Source: Archegozetes longisetosus
Taxonomy: Eukaryota; Arthropoda; Arachnida; Sarcoptiformes; Trhypochthoniidae
Assembly (NCBI GenBank): GCA_018873245.2
Contig: JAEMBT020000001.1
Location: forward strand, 806,001-870,000
DNA length: 64,000 bases
Direction: 5' to 3'
Shown here piece after piece: positions 47,227 to 59,475 of the stretch; the stretch's first letter is position 1; each line of letters begins with the position of its first letter. The notes below the pieces were generated by a model that saw only the letters and a program-made list of their open reading frames with translations, did no database searches and was not told where the DNA came from. Made by a program: the position numbers and the translations under genes.

Positions 47227-50200
47227 AAAGAAGGATTTACATAACTGGCTCTAAAGTTAGCTTACATTTAAATGAAAGATCATCTGTTATTTAGTGGCAT
47301 TTTAATGAAGTCTGTTTTTTTACTTTAATTAATTGAGTATTTTGTATCTGAGCCTATATGTGGGTCTACTCTCACTCAATTAATGCTCGGCTTTAACTTA
47401 TTTGTTCTCTACTATGTTTTACAGAATAATTTATATTCTATTGTTTCATTGCTTTATATATTGTTTAATTGTATATTTGTTTTTCTTAGCAATTATATAG
47501 TCATATGTAGAATAAAACTATTAGTTAATTATAAATATGTCTGCATAAGTAGTGTTAACTTGTTGTTATTGTATGTTATCATATAATTAAATTTTTCTAA
47601 AAACTTTCCAAAACTTCATAATGAAAATTGATTTTTCTATTTGATTCGTCACCTAACGACAACACTTGTTTTTTCGCTATTCCCCTTTCAGTTCACTTCT
47701 ATATTGATCATTCATAAAATAAGATAAACCACAGGATATCACTCCTTCTTAGCATTTCGAAACATCATCTAATTGTTGATAAGTTTTCCAAATTTAGTTT
47801 CTTATTTCAAAGTATTAAACATAAGATAACTTTTTTCATTGACAGAGTTATGTCATTCATACAAAAGTTTTTCATTCGGGAAATTCAATTATTTTTAGAC
47901 TTATTTATTTTTCGCATTTTAGCTATCAAATATTTCTGCCCTTAATTCTGTCTGTTTCATACTACAGTTACAAGAATAAAACATTTGCCTCACTCAACGT
48001 GTATGTATTATATTTTCAATTCTATGCTATCCTACAAGTCAATTATATAGAAATAAATATCATAAAGCACTTATCAAATTCAATTTGATTAACTCGAAAA
48101 TAAAAAATTTCAATTCAATTTTTGTTGAGAGTGTTTTAAACTTTGCATTATAGATTTGATCAGAGTTTACGCACTGCATTTTCCGAATGATCACAACGAG
48201 AACTGCTTAAGTAGTCAACTTATAGATCGATTTGAATTTATAGAACTTTACTTTCATTTCTCCACTTTTCGAGTAAAGTAAAGAGAAAAAATAGAAAATT
48301 TCTTATTTTCAAACAAGCATTCAAGTCAAAAGTAGAAACAATATTTGAGACAGAATTACTTATTTAGAAAGCTAAAGTGATTAGGCAATTATGAGAACCT
48401 TATTTAAACAGTAAATAGTTGAAGTCAGCTAATTAGGGATTTGATCGCTGTCTCGTATGCAGTCTTCTTGTTGGTTAGCTCACCAGTAATGTCTTATTGA
48501 TTAGCCTTTACGTAATCACCCGTATGATCTATGACCTCATCTGAGTAAATACACTTCAAATTTGGTTTGAGTGGGGGACCGTAATGTACACTTAATTCTA
48601 ATATATCAGCTAATGTTTTCAGTATAGTTTCTCGTTTAAATCTAGTATTAGTTTTTTCGCAAAAGTCATTGCCTTTGTTTAACCGCCGGTAACTTTTAGA
48701 CGTCAAGAGTTATCAGAACCAGACCTATATGTAAATTCGTGTGAAAGTTAAGTGTCAGATGTATTTTTCTTGTACTGACAAAAATATGGCAGAAACACGA
48801 ATAGAAAGACTGGTGCGAAAAGTGGCTGATGAGGAACGGCGAGCTTCAAAATATGCTCATTGCCCAATATGACAGCTGATGATCGATAATGAGGATGACT
48901 GTGACTAATTACTGAACAATTAAATTTGTTTGCAATTCTTGTTTAGAAATAGTTTTGAAAAATCACTTTTGCGACAAACTATATTGGGAAAAACTCAAAG
49001 CTATTTCATATGAGTTCATCAGTTGCATATCCAGAAATTCTTGAAGCTTTTTTACCTTCAAAAGTTATAAGTTGAGTCAGATATTTATAAAATAATTAAT
49101 ATAAGCCGAATGCAAATGACTCAACAATTCAAACCTATAATAGTCTGAATGAAGAATCCAAGTCTGGCATTTAACTTGAGCTCTAAGCCCATGCATGTCT
49201 TCTCCCACTATCTTACATTTGCTTTAAGTTTTCATTTTTGTGATTTTCAATTTTCATGAAGAAATGTAACAGTTAATACAGTTGGTTAAATTGCTCAAAA
49301 GACTCGACAAGTAATATCGCGTAATCGAAATGTTTGAAAAGTTCAACTCATGCTAACTTATGGATCAAAAAGTAATCTTTTATCAAATGTTCGGTTCAAT
49401 AACTATTCGGATCATTTACAACCATAGAAAGTAGTTTCTTTATATGAACTTTCATTTAAGATTTATAAATAGCAAACAGAGTCAGCAAAAAAGAGAATTC
49501 CAAGTATTTTCCATCACATCAATGCGATGTTGATGTCTGTGCAAAGAGGAATAAATGGTCATTCATTCAGAAAGCAACTCACATAGTTTTTACCAGTTAA
49601 TTAACTTTTGTTTTGCTTAGACAATCTCTATATTTTAATAATTGATAGCATGGTCAAATTTTCAAGAGACTATTAACTTGGTTTGATTGCTTGCTTGATA
49701 AGTTTGCAAATAAATACAATTTCAGTGCCTCTATAGGTGAACAATATTCACAAAGGAAGCTGATACCTTCCAACTGATCAAAAACAGATCAATAATTGAA
49801 ATCCGCTTCCATTTAAATGAGACAAATTTTGAATGTTTGAATGAAAAGTTTTTCAAAGAGTTTCCTAACTTTCATGGTTTGACTAACGAATCATTTTGAA
49901 TGAACCACTTGTAGGAGCTGTTTATTCGTATGCAAATAGGTCTAAATGCAATCTCAAAAATAAATTGGAACTCAACCATACATCAAAATAATTTACAAAA
50001 AGCTTGAGTTTTAATATCTGGCTCTTATTCAATTCTTAATCAAATTTGATAGCGCCCACAAATACTGATTGACATGGAATAGCTTCTGAATTAATACAGC
50101 TTATCTAAAACTAAATTCAAGGATTGTTTATATCATTTTCTTATCCAAATCTCAGGTTTCTTACTAAGTATTCAATCTTAACATGTGTTATTTGAGAGAA

Positions 50201-50477
50201 AGCAATTCATTTTTAATATTGAGTCAGTCCTTAAAATTAGAATAATTACTAGTATTTTGCTGTTAACCAATCTATTGTTAGAGAGTGTGTGACAGAAATG
50301 ACTCTCATTAACAAATCGTTTAAAGCCAGTCAAAGGCACAAATTCTCTAATATTACGTAATCTCTACAAAAGTGAACAACAATTTTTGTCACAATTAATG
50401 TAAGTCATAATTAGTTTGAATAATAGTATTTCGGTAATAAATAGTTTGTAATAGAATCGATTGATAGAAACAATAAA
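47227..50477. other. Intergenic, neuropeptide-like gene to M1AP
   Basis: Starts with the neuropeptide-like 3' UTR (poly(A) signal 47511-47516). The rest holds no gene that I can support. Around 48494-48900 there are short open pieces on both strands, less AT-rich than their surroundings; they may be an old transposase fragment. Confidence 0.45.
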
Positions 50478-52060
50478 ATGAGTAACAATAAGCGGTCAGT
50501 CAATGGTTTTGGTCGAAGTGTTGTCATCGAATTATCGCATTTAAGTGACGCTCAATTGTCACAAATCGGCAAAACCTTATCGAATCTCATACTGTTGTCC
50601 AACCAATTGATTGGAAGCCAAAGAATCACTTACTTTAAACTCGAATTGATTGGTTCGGTGCCTAATGTTGTCATTCCTTTGCTTTACATCAAATCGAATA
50701 TATTTTTGAACGAATATTTCGATAAATTGAATAAATTGACACAATTCAGAAGTTATGACAACAATTTGACTCATATTTCCAAAAATATTGAATTGACGTT
50801 AAGACGAGTGCTTTCGCGACTCAATCACGAAAAACCTGAAGACATCAATTCGATTGAAATCACTTATATTAGTGGCAGACATGAAAAGGAAGTGATTGAA
50901 GATATTTGTCAAGTCTTGACGAAATTGGATTTCAATCAAATCACTTCTCATTCAAGTATTTCAATGGTTTGTCAAATATCTATAAACTTTTCATCAATTT
51001 TTTTATTGATTTGTTATTTTATAAAATTATTTATTTGATCCAAATCATTAAATAACCAAAAATGTGTTATTTTTGATTTCAAAGTTAATATGAAAATGAT
51101 TTTCAACAATACTTTAGAGTTTTTCAAATTTAATCAAGTTTTTATTCTACTCTATATCGACTCAAGATTAATATAGTCTGCCTTTCGAGCGATCCTTCAC
51201 TAACAAGACCCCAATTAAATGATAGGCCAATCATTTGTGGTCCTTCGAGTTCATCGGCTTTTGTAGAGTTTAAAATTCCAGAAGAATTTGAAGCACTTAT
51301 TGAAACGAAAACAATTCTTGACAGCGAACTAGCGATTGAAGGCTACTTCAAAGTTTGGTTTCACGACTCAAACTTTGAATCAGAAAAGATACACATAAGT
51401 ACAGGAAATACGGACAACAGTAATAATGGGTTTATTATTAAATGTGATATAAGAGAAGCCATACTTGATGTCAATCTAATTCCAGTCATCAAAACAGTCA
51501 AATTCGACTTATGCCGCACCGCAACCATTCCTCCGTCAATACTGATCAATAATAATAAAGACTCAGTATATGATGAATGTTATGAACTGAAAATTATTGG
51601 TTTAGTCGATCGCGAAGGTTTGTGTGATTCTGTAGTCTTTGGCATACCTTATGTCTTAAGCCCAACGCGTTGTCACAACTTGTCATTTGAGGAATTAGAG
51701 CAAAACACAAACCAATTTCATGCCTTAATTGAAGTGATGAATGAGAAAAAAGTCATTTTGATATTAGAACATTTCCAACAGTCGTCTCCAAACAGTTATT
51801 TTGCATTATTTTCATCGCCTGACAAAAAGACATTAATAATGAAATCAGTGGCCACTAAAGAGTTACTGTTGCCGTATTCTAATGATTCAGTGGACAAACT
51901 CATGTCAAACAATCCGAAGCAACAAATCATTGACTCGGTTCGTAAACAATTGGATGAGTTGCCACTTACTTCTTACTATAATCCTCTATTTGTTAACAAC
52001 AATTTATACGAGTATTTATCACCTGATGGTAGTCATGATAACTCAAATAATAAATTATAG
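50478..52060 (+). CDS. M1AP: Meiosis 1-associated protein (M1AP) homolog, two exons
   Basis: Animal protein needed for meiotic progression; in mammals it works with TEX11, SHOC1 and SPO16 at crossover sites. Proposed exons 50478-50966 and 51167-52060 (200-bp GT-AG intron, phase 0) give 460 aa, against about 530 in mammals. The order of matches follows the family: VVIELSHLSDAQLSQIGKTL at the start; SIEITYISGRHEKEVIEDI; then in exon 2 ELAIEGYFKVWFHD and IIKCDIREAIL; and finally the strongest block, EGLCDSVVFGIPYVLSPTRC, with NQFHALIEVM, SVATKELLLP and YYNPLFVNNNLYEYLSP. An alternative donor (50955) with acceptor 51177 is also in frame. AATAAA at 52205-52210. Confidence 0.85.
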
Positions 52061-53245
52061 TTTATTAATTCGTATAAGTCTTAAATGTGTTTTAACTTTT
52101 AGTCCATTTTTTATCATTTGAAGTATAAGTCAAGTTATAAATTAATTTCTAAAATAATTCAACCTATTTCTGTACTTTTAGGTCTTTATTAAGAATAAGC
52201 TTGTAATAAACTATACTTAATTTCTTCTAAACATTTGAATAAATAGCTTAAACTTTTGTATTGATAGTTATTCAATTATGTTGAAATCATAAATCATGAA
52301 ACCATATGAAAATGCCAATCACATGAGTTTTTCGTAGTTCTTAAACTTTGAAGCACCAGCAAATAAGGTTTAAACTTAAGGTTTCCTAAGTTGTATCACA
52401 TTTAAAAAAACATTAACTTTTTGTGTGGAAACTTCAAGTTATTTAAGGTTTTTTTGCAAATGCCAAATGCTGGTACTTCGAGTGGGAAATGAGTCCATGA
52501 AATGAATTAGCGAAAAATTCTTAACAATATAACCTTAAACTATATTCAATTTGTGATATTCAGGTCCAACACTTTGCGCTATAACCAAACTGACATTGAC
52601 TTGACTAAAAATAGAAATAGTTATTTGTGAAAGAATCTGATCACTCATTATCTCCCTAATTGAAAGTGCCAGAAAGTTGTCTATTTCTTCTTCAAGTTTA
52701 GATTCTGTTCAAACTGAGTCACCAATTCTTATTGTATCGATAGTTATAGTGACATATTTGCAACTGCGAGCGTTATAGTTGCTTTAACTAAAACTTTTTG
52801 ATAATTTCTTGTTTTAGTAATATTTTCTAATGATAATTTTATTCTGTTAGTGGTATTTCAAAGAAGCAATAGTGAAACACTTGTTCTCATTTCTTAGCCT
52901 TTATTTTACGACGTTATTTGTGTTAGATTCAGGTAAAAACATGGCTTCAATTGGTTTTGAAATTATGGGAACAATTTGTTTGTTGTCAACTAAACTAAAC
53001 TAATGTCAACAAAATAGTATTAATTACTTTACTTAAATTTAATTGTTATTAGGATTAAATGCAACTATCATTGATTCAAACAATGACTTAATATATGATA
53101 TATTTGGATGGCACCAAATTATCGAAAATATTGAAAATAAGCCAAAGAGTTTTGAACAACTATTAGTATATTAAATCAAAAGGATATCAATTATAATTAC
53201 AGTCGATTTATTCATTTTGATGTCAAATATTCTGATCTGCTAACA
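52061..53245. other. Intergenic, M1AP to KLHL20
   Basis: The M1AP 3' UTR is followed by AT-rich DNA with no gene seen. A possible splice acceptor just before 53203 hints at a 5' UTR intron of KLHL20. Confidence 0.45.
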
Positions 53246-55517
53246 ATGGGAGACATAATACAGAGCGATATAGAAAGAGCGCCATCGCCTGCAAGACTCG
53301 AATACACATCTGAAAAACATTCTCGACTTACACTCGAGTCCTTAAGTGTTTTGAGACGAAGACGTGAATTATGTGATGTAGTATTGATTGTCGCCAATAG
53401 AAAAATATTAGCTCATCGAGTCATACTCTCGGCCTGTAGTCCTTACTTCTTAGGTATCTATTTGTTGATCGAACTCATATTTCTGTCGAAACTTTCAAAT
53501 CAATGACAGAAATAAAGTTAGACTAAGTTTTCATATGATTAATTGAAATAATCGTTTAATTAAATGATAGCTATGTTTACGGGAGAGTTGGCTGAAAGCC
53601 GTCAGACAGAAGTTATGATCCGTGATATCGACGAGCACGCAATGGAACTGTTGGTGGAATTCGCTTATACTTCACATATAATAGTAGAAGAGGGAAACGT
53701 TCAGGTCTTACTTCCAGCTGCATGTCTGCTACAAATGACTGAAATCCAAGACGTTTGCTGTGAGTTCCTTAAGAAACAGTTAGATCCGAGTAATTGCTTA
53801 GGCATACGAGCCTTCGCTGACACTCATTCTTGTCAAGAACTGTTACATTTTGCTGACAAGTATACTCAAGATCGCTTCCAAGAAGTGATCGAAAATGAAG
53901 AGTTCCTTCTTTTACCTGTTAATCAACTGATAGACATAATATCCAGCGATGAGTTGAATGTTAGAAGTGAAGAACAAGTTTATAGTGCTTTAATGCTTTG
54001 GGTTAAGTACAATGTTCCTGAGAGGAGACAACATTTGGCTCATGTCTTACAGCACGTGAGACTCTCACAATTGAGTGCAAAGTTTTTAGTGGGAACTGTC
54101 GGGTCAGACATTTTGATCAAAAGTGATGAGGCATGTCGTGACTTAGTTGATGAGGCAAAAAATTATTTGCTTTTGCCACAAGAACGACCACTTATGGTCG
54201 GACCTAGGTTTAGGGCTCGAAAGCCTGTCAGACGTGGCGAAGTCTTGTTTGCAGTCGGCGGTTGGTGTAGTGGCGACGCTATCGCTAGTGTCGAACGATA
54301 TGACCCACAATCGAATGAGTGGCGAATGGTTGCTCCCATGAGCAAAAGAAGATGTGGTGTCGGATGTGCTGTTCTCAATGATCTGTTGTATGCAGTTGGA
54401 GGACATGACGGACAGTCTTACTTAAATAGCATTGAGAGGTCAGTCAAATTCTTTGCATCTATTTCTAAAGATGGTCAGTCTTAATTTTGCACTTTAATTT
54501 GTAATAAGTATTATTGATAATAGTTTCAGCTTTACTTAATTTTAACTTATTCTCATACTTAAACTCACTGTTTTATAGTTTGATTATTAGTGTTGACGAA
54601 GTTCAATAACTTAATTGTATATCCTCCGCTTTCAAACAAGTTAATCGATGGCTCATAAAAAAATTTGAAATAAATAGTTTGTTAAAATAATGATTATTAC
54701 AGATACGATCCTCACACAAATCAATGGTGCGGTGATGTTGCGCCAACTAGTTCTTGTAGAACATCAGTAGGAGTCGCCGTTTTAGATGGATTTCTATATG
54801 GTTTGTAAAAGTAATATAATATTTTTACTCATATTCTTGATAAATTTTTTCTATCGACTCCAAACAGCTGTTGGTGGTCAGGATGGAGTTTCGTGTTTGA
54901 ATTTTGTCGAGAGATATGATCCTCAGACCAATCGCTGGAACAAAGTGGCCGGAATGAGCACAAAAAGATTGGGTGTTGCCGTCGCTGTCCTCGGAGGATA
55001 TCTCTATGCGATCGGTGGCTCTGATGGTACTTCACCTCTCAATACAGTCGAGCGTTATGACCCGCGAACCAACAGATGGTGTCCAGTGGCGCCTATGGGC
55101 ACACGAAGAAAACATTTGGGATGTGCTGTTTATAATAATATGATTTATGCAGTTGGGGGTAGAGATGATACGACAGAACTGAGTTCTGCCGAACGATATA
55201 ATCCTCAGGCGAATCAATGGCAACCCATCGTCGCGATGACCTCTCGCAGATCTGGAGTCGGATTAGCAGTTGTTAATGGACTTTTATATGCAGTTGGAGG
55301 TAATTCTTGTTTATTATTTTATTAATTTTTTGCTTGGAATATCCTGTAAATAACTTGTTTTCGCTAAGGTTTCGACGGTTCAACTTATTTGAAGACAATA
55401 GAAGTTTATGACCCAGAAAAAAATCAGTGGTGTTTATGCGGTTCCATGAATTATCGACGATTAGGTGGTGGTGTCGGTGTTGTACGAATACCACATCTCG
55501 AAACTTATTATAGATGA
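53246..55517 (+). CDS. KLHL20: BTB-BACK-kelch CUL3 adaptor, KLHL20 ortholog (fly diablo), five exons
   Basis: Substrate adaptor of a cullin-3 ubiquitin ligase: the BTB domain binds CUL3 and the kelch propeller binds targets. Exons 53246-53453, 53571-54438, 54703-54800, 54868-55299 and 55369-55517 have GT-AG introns of 117, 264, 67 and 69 bp and join in frame into 584 aa (human 609). The BTB part has [20 protein letters not shown] and [19 protein letters not shown]. The BACK part has [18 protein letters not shown] and [13 protein letters not shown]. The six kelch repeats include [77 protein letters not shown] and a final repeat closing with [11 protein letters not shown]. Conservation is very high along the whole length. 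AATAAA at 55717-55722. Confidence 0.97.
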
Positions 55518-55959
55518 TGACAATCATCAAATGATTTGATTATTGTTAGAATTTCTTTCCACTCTCTATTCATTTTCACAGAACCTATTTGGGCATTACA
55601 TTAAGTGGAATATTTGTTTCAATAACAAGTCTAATCATTTTTATAATTGACAATTTTTTTTAAGTTTTAAAAAATCTTGACATTTTGTATATTGTATATA
55701 ATTTATTTATTACTACAATAAATGTGTTCTCTTATTGAGTTTACCGTAAAATGTCAATCTGTAAAGCAAGTCAATTTTGAATTTAGTGATCAATTTCATA
55801 TAATTTATAAATTTTCAATCTCAAAGGATCTTAAATCAATTATTTTCAATTAAAAGCAGTTTAATAATTGACGCCAACTTCTTTTAGATTTGGTAACTGG
55901 ATAATTTATTAGCAGTTCATCGTTTATTAGGGTTTTGTAATAGTGATATAAGATATGCT
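55518..55959. other. KLHL20 3' flank
   Basis: 3' UTR with poly(A) signal at 55717-55722, then AT-rich DNA with nothing further seen. Confidence 0.5.
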
Positions 55960-56630
55960 TGTGTTGTTTCGCAGAGTTGCATTTACTCGAATTTATAAAC
56001 AAGGGTGAGCCTACCTTCAATTTTTTCGTATCGAAAAATATAAATCGTGTATCTTCGTCCATTAAAATCTCGATTCTATAGCAGCAGCGTAACCAAACAT
56101 GAGACAAATGGGGCTTCAATCATCATTTTCGAAGCGTGTGAACATTCAAGATTTAACAGAATAAATCTTGTAGTTTGCTTAATTTTTAAGTTTATAGAGT
56201 CGTAAATTAACTTAAAGATATTGTAAACAATAAAAAGGGTCTAATTTAAGTTAGAAATCTATAGTATTTGATGGAAATATTGAATCTTAGCCCCACTAAG
56301 CTTGATTTGATGGTTACAGCACTGCTGTATAGTGCAGCAAATGTACTGTAACTCACTGACCATGAGCTAAGAGCCCTATCGACACTTACTTAAAATGGTA
56401 TGGACTCTCTATTGGACACTTTTCACACTTATAATGTTTTAGCATTATATCGCAAATGATCAAAATTTTAGCTGTCATTCATATAAAAACATTTTTAGGT
56501 ACAGATGTATGTCAATTCGGCAAAATGATATTCGGCCAAATGCAACTCAGAAAAATGCTAATTCGAGGGAATGGCATTGGGCCAAATTGAATTGTGCCAA
56601 AGTCAATTAGGAGAAATGGTAAATAAGCAA
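55960..56630. mobile_element. Second, diverged copy of the 16417-17023 repeat
   Basis: Same order of blocks as copy 1: a GTTTCGC-type left end; GGTGAGCCTACCTT; TTTTCGTATCGAAAAATAT; GTGTATCTTCGT; CTATAGCAGCAGCGTAAC; CATTTTCGAAGC; a central block around a GCAGC palindrome; and at the right ACATTTTTAGGTACA, then ATTCGGCAAAATG. Here the right end is expanded into several ATTCGGCcAAATG-like units up to about 56620. No ORF. The borders are approximate because I found no clear target duplication. Confidence 0.65.
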
Positions 56631-56819
56631 GAAACGTTTGATTGCACTTTTTTGACAAATCATTGGCGTATCTGAAAATCTATGCATATTAGACGTGAGT
56701 AATCATTAAACACTATGTTTTATGCAGTAATCGAGCACTTATTGAAAACAACTCAAACATTACTCACTCTGAGTGTTTTGTAACTTTTTCAATAGGAGTT
56801 TAATCAAATAATAGAAACA

Positions 56820-57806
56820 ATGTATGAAATATTAGATACAGAATCAAGTAATGAAAGTTTAAACAGAATCGTTCAGAATGTTATGGTTCCTTATTTTGGA
56901 AGATTGGCGCAAGATTTACAAATTGGAAGTATTATAAAAATAAATGGAAAGGCTAATCGATATGCTAAACGATTTGCATTCAACTTAATGATTGATCAGA
57001 CGTCTTGCGACGACATCGCGCTTCACTTCAACCCTCGTTTTGCTGATGGCTTTGTAGTGAGAAATAGTCGAATAAATAAGAACTGGTGCAACGAAGAACG
57101 AGAACCATATTATTTGCCATTCGAACGAAACTCAGACTTCAAACTTATGATTAGAGTTACCGAACAAGTATATGAAATAATAATAAATGGGGTTCATTTT
57201 GTTGATTTTGTACATCGATTGCCTTTTTCTAAAGTGAATAGTATAGCGATCGATGGAGACGTAAAGATCACAAGTATTCAATGTGATAATAATAACAACA
57301 TAAGTAGTGCTGCTTCTCTATTATCTCTTTTGTCTATTGCACAAAAACCTGCCCTTCAAATCGATCCTATCTTCGATCCTCTCGTACCCTTCAATCATCC
57401 GATTCCTAATGGTCTGAGGGTTGGGATGGTTTTTGGAATCGTGGGTCGACCGCTCGTTAATGCTCGAAAATTTGACATAAACTTAATCCATAAAAACAAT
57501 TTCAATCCAAATGTAGACATTGCTCTTCATGTGAGTGTGAGGTTTGGTAAACACATTAGTGATTCAACAGTTGTTCGCAATTCTCGGTTTGGTGGCGAGT
57601 GGGCAGAGGAAGAAAAATATTGTTGCGAATTTCCTTTCATTCCCGAAAAAATATTTGACATGAGAATCGTTGTGGAAAATAATAGATTTATAATAATAGT
57701 GAATGGCAAAAGTTTTGCTGAATTTTATAATCGTTTTTACCCCTTATCAGATACCAATCAAATTGAAATTTGTGGCGATCTCATCTTACTATCTGTTAGA
57801 TTCTGA
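56820..57806 (+). CDS. Tandem-repeat galectin, two carbohydrate-recognition domains
   Basis: Beta-galactoside-binding lectin of 328 aa without signal peptide or introns, as usual for galectins, which leave the cell by a non-classical route. CRD1 (about 20-155) has the full sugar-binding set: His69, Asn71 and Arg73 (HFNPR), Val80, Asn82, Trp89, Glu92/Glu93 and Arg94. CRD2 (about 190-328) is altered: HVSVR replaces Asn by Ser239, and Lys266 stands where Arg is usual, while His237, Arg241, Asn254, Trp261 and Glu264/265 remain. CRD2 may therefore have weaker or different binding. A short Asn/Ser linker joins the two domains. AATAAA at 57969-57974. Confidence 0.93.
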   Translation: MYEILDTESSNESLNRIVQNVMVPYFGRLAQDLQIGSIIKINGKANRYAKRFAFNLMIDQTSCDDIALHFNPRFADGFVVRNSRINKNWCNEEREPYYLPFERNSDFKLMIRVTEQVYEIIINGVHFVDFVHRLPFSKVNSIAIDGDVKITSIQCDNNNNISSAASLLSLLSIAQKPALQIDPIFDPLVPFNHPIPNGLRVGMVFGIVGRPLVNARKFDINLIHKNNFNPNVDIALHVSVRFGKHISDSTVVRNSRFGGEWAEEEKYCCEFPFIPEKIFDMRIVVENNRFIIIVNGKSFAEFYNRFYPLSDTNQIEICGDLILLSVRF

Positions 57807-58083
57807 TATTGTTCTTCAGATTATAGATCTTAACTAATTTTTTCTTATAAACTTATGAAATTTCAGTTTTCTTTATTAGTTTGACTGTAGTTAACATTTT
57901 TGTATTGGAATGCATACGAAAAATTCTTAGTCATTATTTTTGAATATGATTTGCATTAATTTAACATAAATAAATTCATTATTGCTAATTATAAGCCCTA
58001 ACGAGTATCTTATAAAAATAGTATTCCGTCATTAAAAAATGGAAAACTTGTTAAACAAAACCTTAAAATGACTAGTATTAGAA

Positions 58084-58419
58084 CTAATTATCTTCTAAGG
58101 CGCGTGGTTTTACAGCAACAGCAGATGCTATGTTGACAAAAGTGTCCATTATCTCTGAAGGCAGATGCTCAAACATCCACCAAGCCATGTTGGTAAAAGA
58201 TCCGCAACATTTGTATCTAACTTCTGGCGAGACAGCAGTGATGGCATCGAAGGCGGCATCAATTACTTCATCAGTATTATGACGAGCGGCTCTTACTACT
58301 AATGAAACTCTTTCTTTAAAAGAGTAAAAATAGTTTCCTCCATAATCTGATTTTACTTCTTTTTCAGTTTCTTCCCATATTTTATCCATACATGATACTA
58401 TATTCTCTTCATCAGCCAT
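58084..58419 (-). CDS. Unrecognised 111-aa helical protein
   Basis: Small acidic protein that I do not recognise. It is predicted mostly helical, with a Cys-Cys pair (KCCGSF), a Trp-Trp in NMAWWMFEHLP, and a repeating pattern of Ala/Val and charged residues. There is no signal peptide or membrane helix. TTTTCAG at 58433-58427 (minus strand) is a good splice acceptor only seven bases before the ATG, so an upstream exon is likely. That exon could be 5' UTR or could add more N-terminal coding, since no stop lies between the acceptor and the ATG. The composition looks like real coding sequence and not a chance frame. Confidence 0.6.
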   Translation of the reverse strand: MADEENIVSCMDKIWEETEKEVKSDYGGNYFYSFKERVSLVVRAARHNTDEVIDAAFDAITAVSPEVRYKCCGSFTNMAWWMFEHLPSEIMDTFVNIASAVAVKPRALEDN

Positions 58420-59475
58420 TGGAGTCCTGAAAATACAAATTCTATGAATTTTGAATTATTTCTGTGTTCGCTCGGACCTAAAGTTTCCAAGCATCTTACT
58501 TAAAGGTATCGAAACTAGAATTAGCTTAAAATTAGCCATTGTCAGTCATCGATTAGCTATCGAGTGTTTGAACCGTTACTTCTTAATCAATTATTTTGTG
58601 ATCAATTTTTCAGATCAAAGTTAATTGAAAAGTTTAGTAAAATCTTGACTAGAATTCAAGCATTACTTTAGAAAAAATATTGAAAAATATACTCTATTTT
58701 CCCAACTATAGCCTGGGCTATATGAGAAAAAAGTGAAAATTTTGATAATTTTAATACTGAAGACCATACGTGAAATTAAAAACAAATTTTTTAAAAATTA
58801 TAAATGTAAAAAATTTAATGAAAACCATCAAATTGTTCGTCCAACTAAATGTCACAAAATACATGTATATGAAACGCGGGCTATACAGCAATTTTTTCAA
58901 TAAGTGAAAATTTTGACATTTTTAACACTGCAGACAATACACGGGGTGCGGGCAATAGTCGGTAAAATAGGGTACTTAAATTGTTAATCTTTACGTAATT
59001 ATTAATTACCTGAGTTAAAGTTAAAATTGATTCTATAGATTTGTAATAGTTTTATCTAATTATTTTCTAATTATTTGAAGTAATATGAGTTGAAGTGACA
59101 TTTGTTTGGAAGTTCAAGATCAAACTGTTCCCAAAAATAATTAGTTCCTTTATATTGAGGATATGAAAGAGATCCATTGGGTTTATTTTAGTGTAAGTCT
59201 TCAATTTCTTAAATCTGATGCTGAACTACAATCTGATAATGCCACCCACTCTAAACTTAATAGAACAGTAAGTCTAAGATTACTTATTTATAAAGCGTTC
59301 ATTTGATTAAATTGGGCAAAAGGATATTCGGAAGATTCCGAAACGTGAAGAGAGATACTATTGAAAACTATTACGAAGTAAACGTGATCTGACTCTAATG
59401 CAATCCAATTGAGCTATAATTTGATAGACATGAAATCATAAATTTCGATCAGATGCAGTTCTTTGTCTTTATTCC
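58420..59475. other. Intergenic with a diverged direct repeat
   Basis: Two related stretches of about 65 bases lie roughly 170 bases apart: one from about 58709 and one from about 58879. Each starts GGGCTATA and contains AAGTGAAAATTTTGA, then TTTTAAtACTG and AGACCATACgTG or AGACAATACaCG. No gene seen. A continuation of the SDR gene at 59476 was sought here and not found. Confidence 0.55.

Noticed and set aside
47383-47586. 67-aa open frame after the neuropeptide-like gene
   Set aside because: Lies in the probable 3' UTR, upstream of and overlapping its poly(A) signal, and is of AT-driven composition.
48494-48900. 70-aa minus-strand frame with RFKRETILKTL and a short plus-strand frame starting at 48786
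   Set aside because: The first faintly recalls PIF/Harbinger transposase N-termini, but it starts at TTG, lacks the catalytic domain and has no flanking inverted repeats, so I could not support a call.
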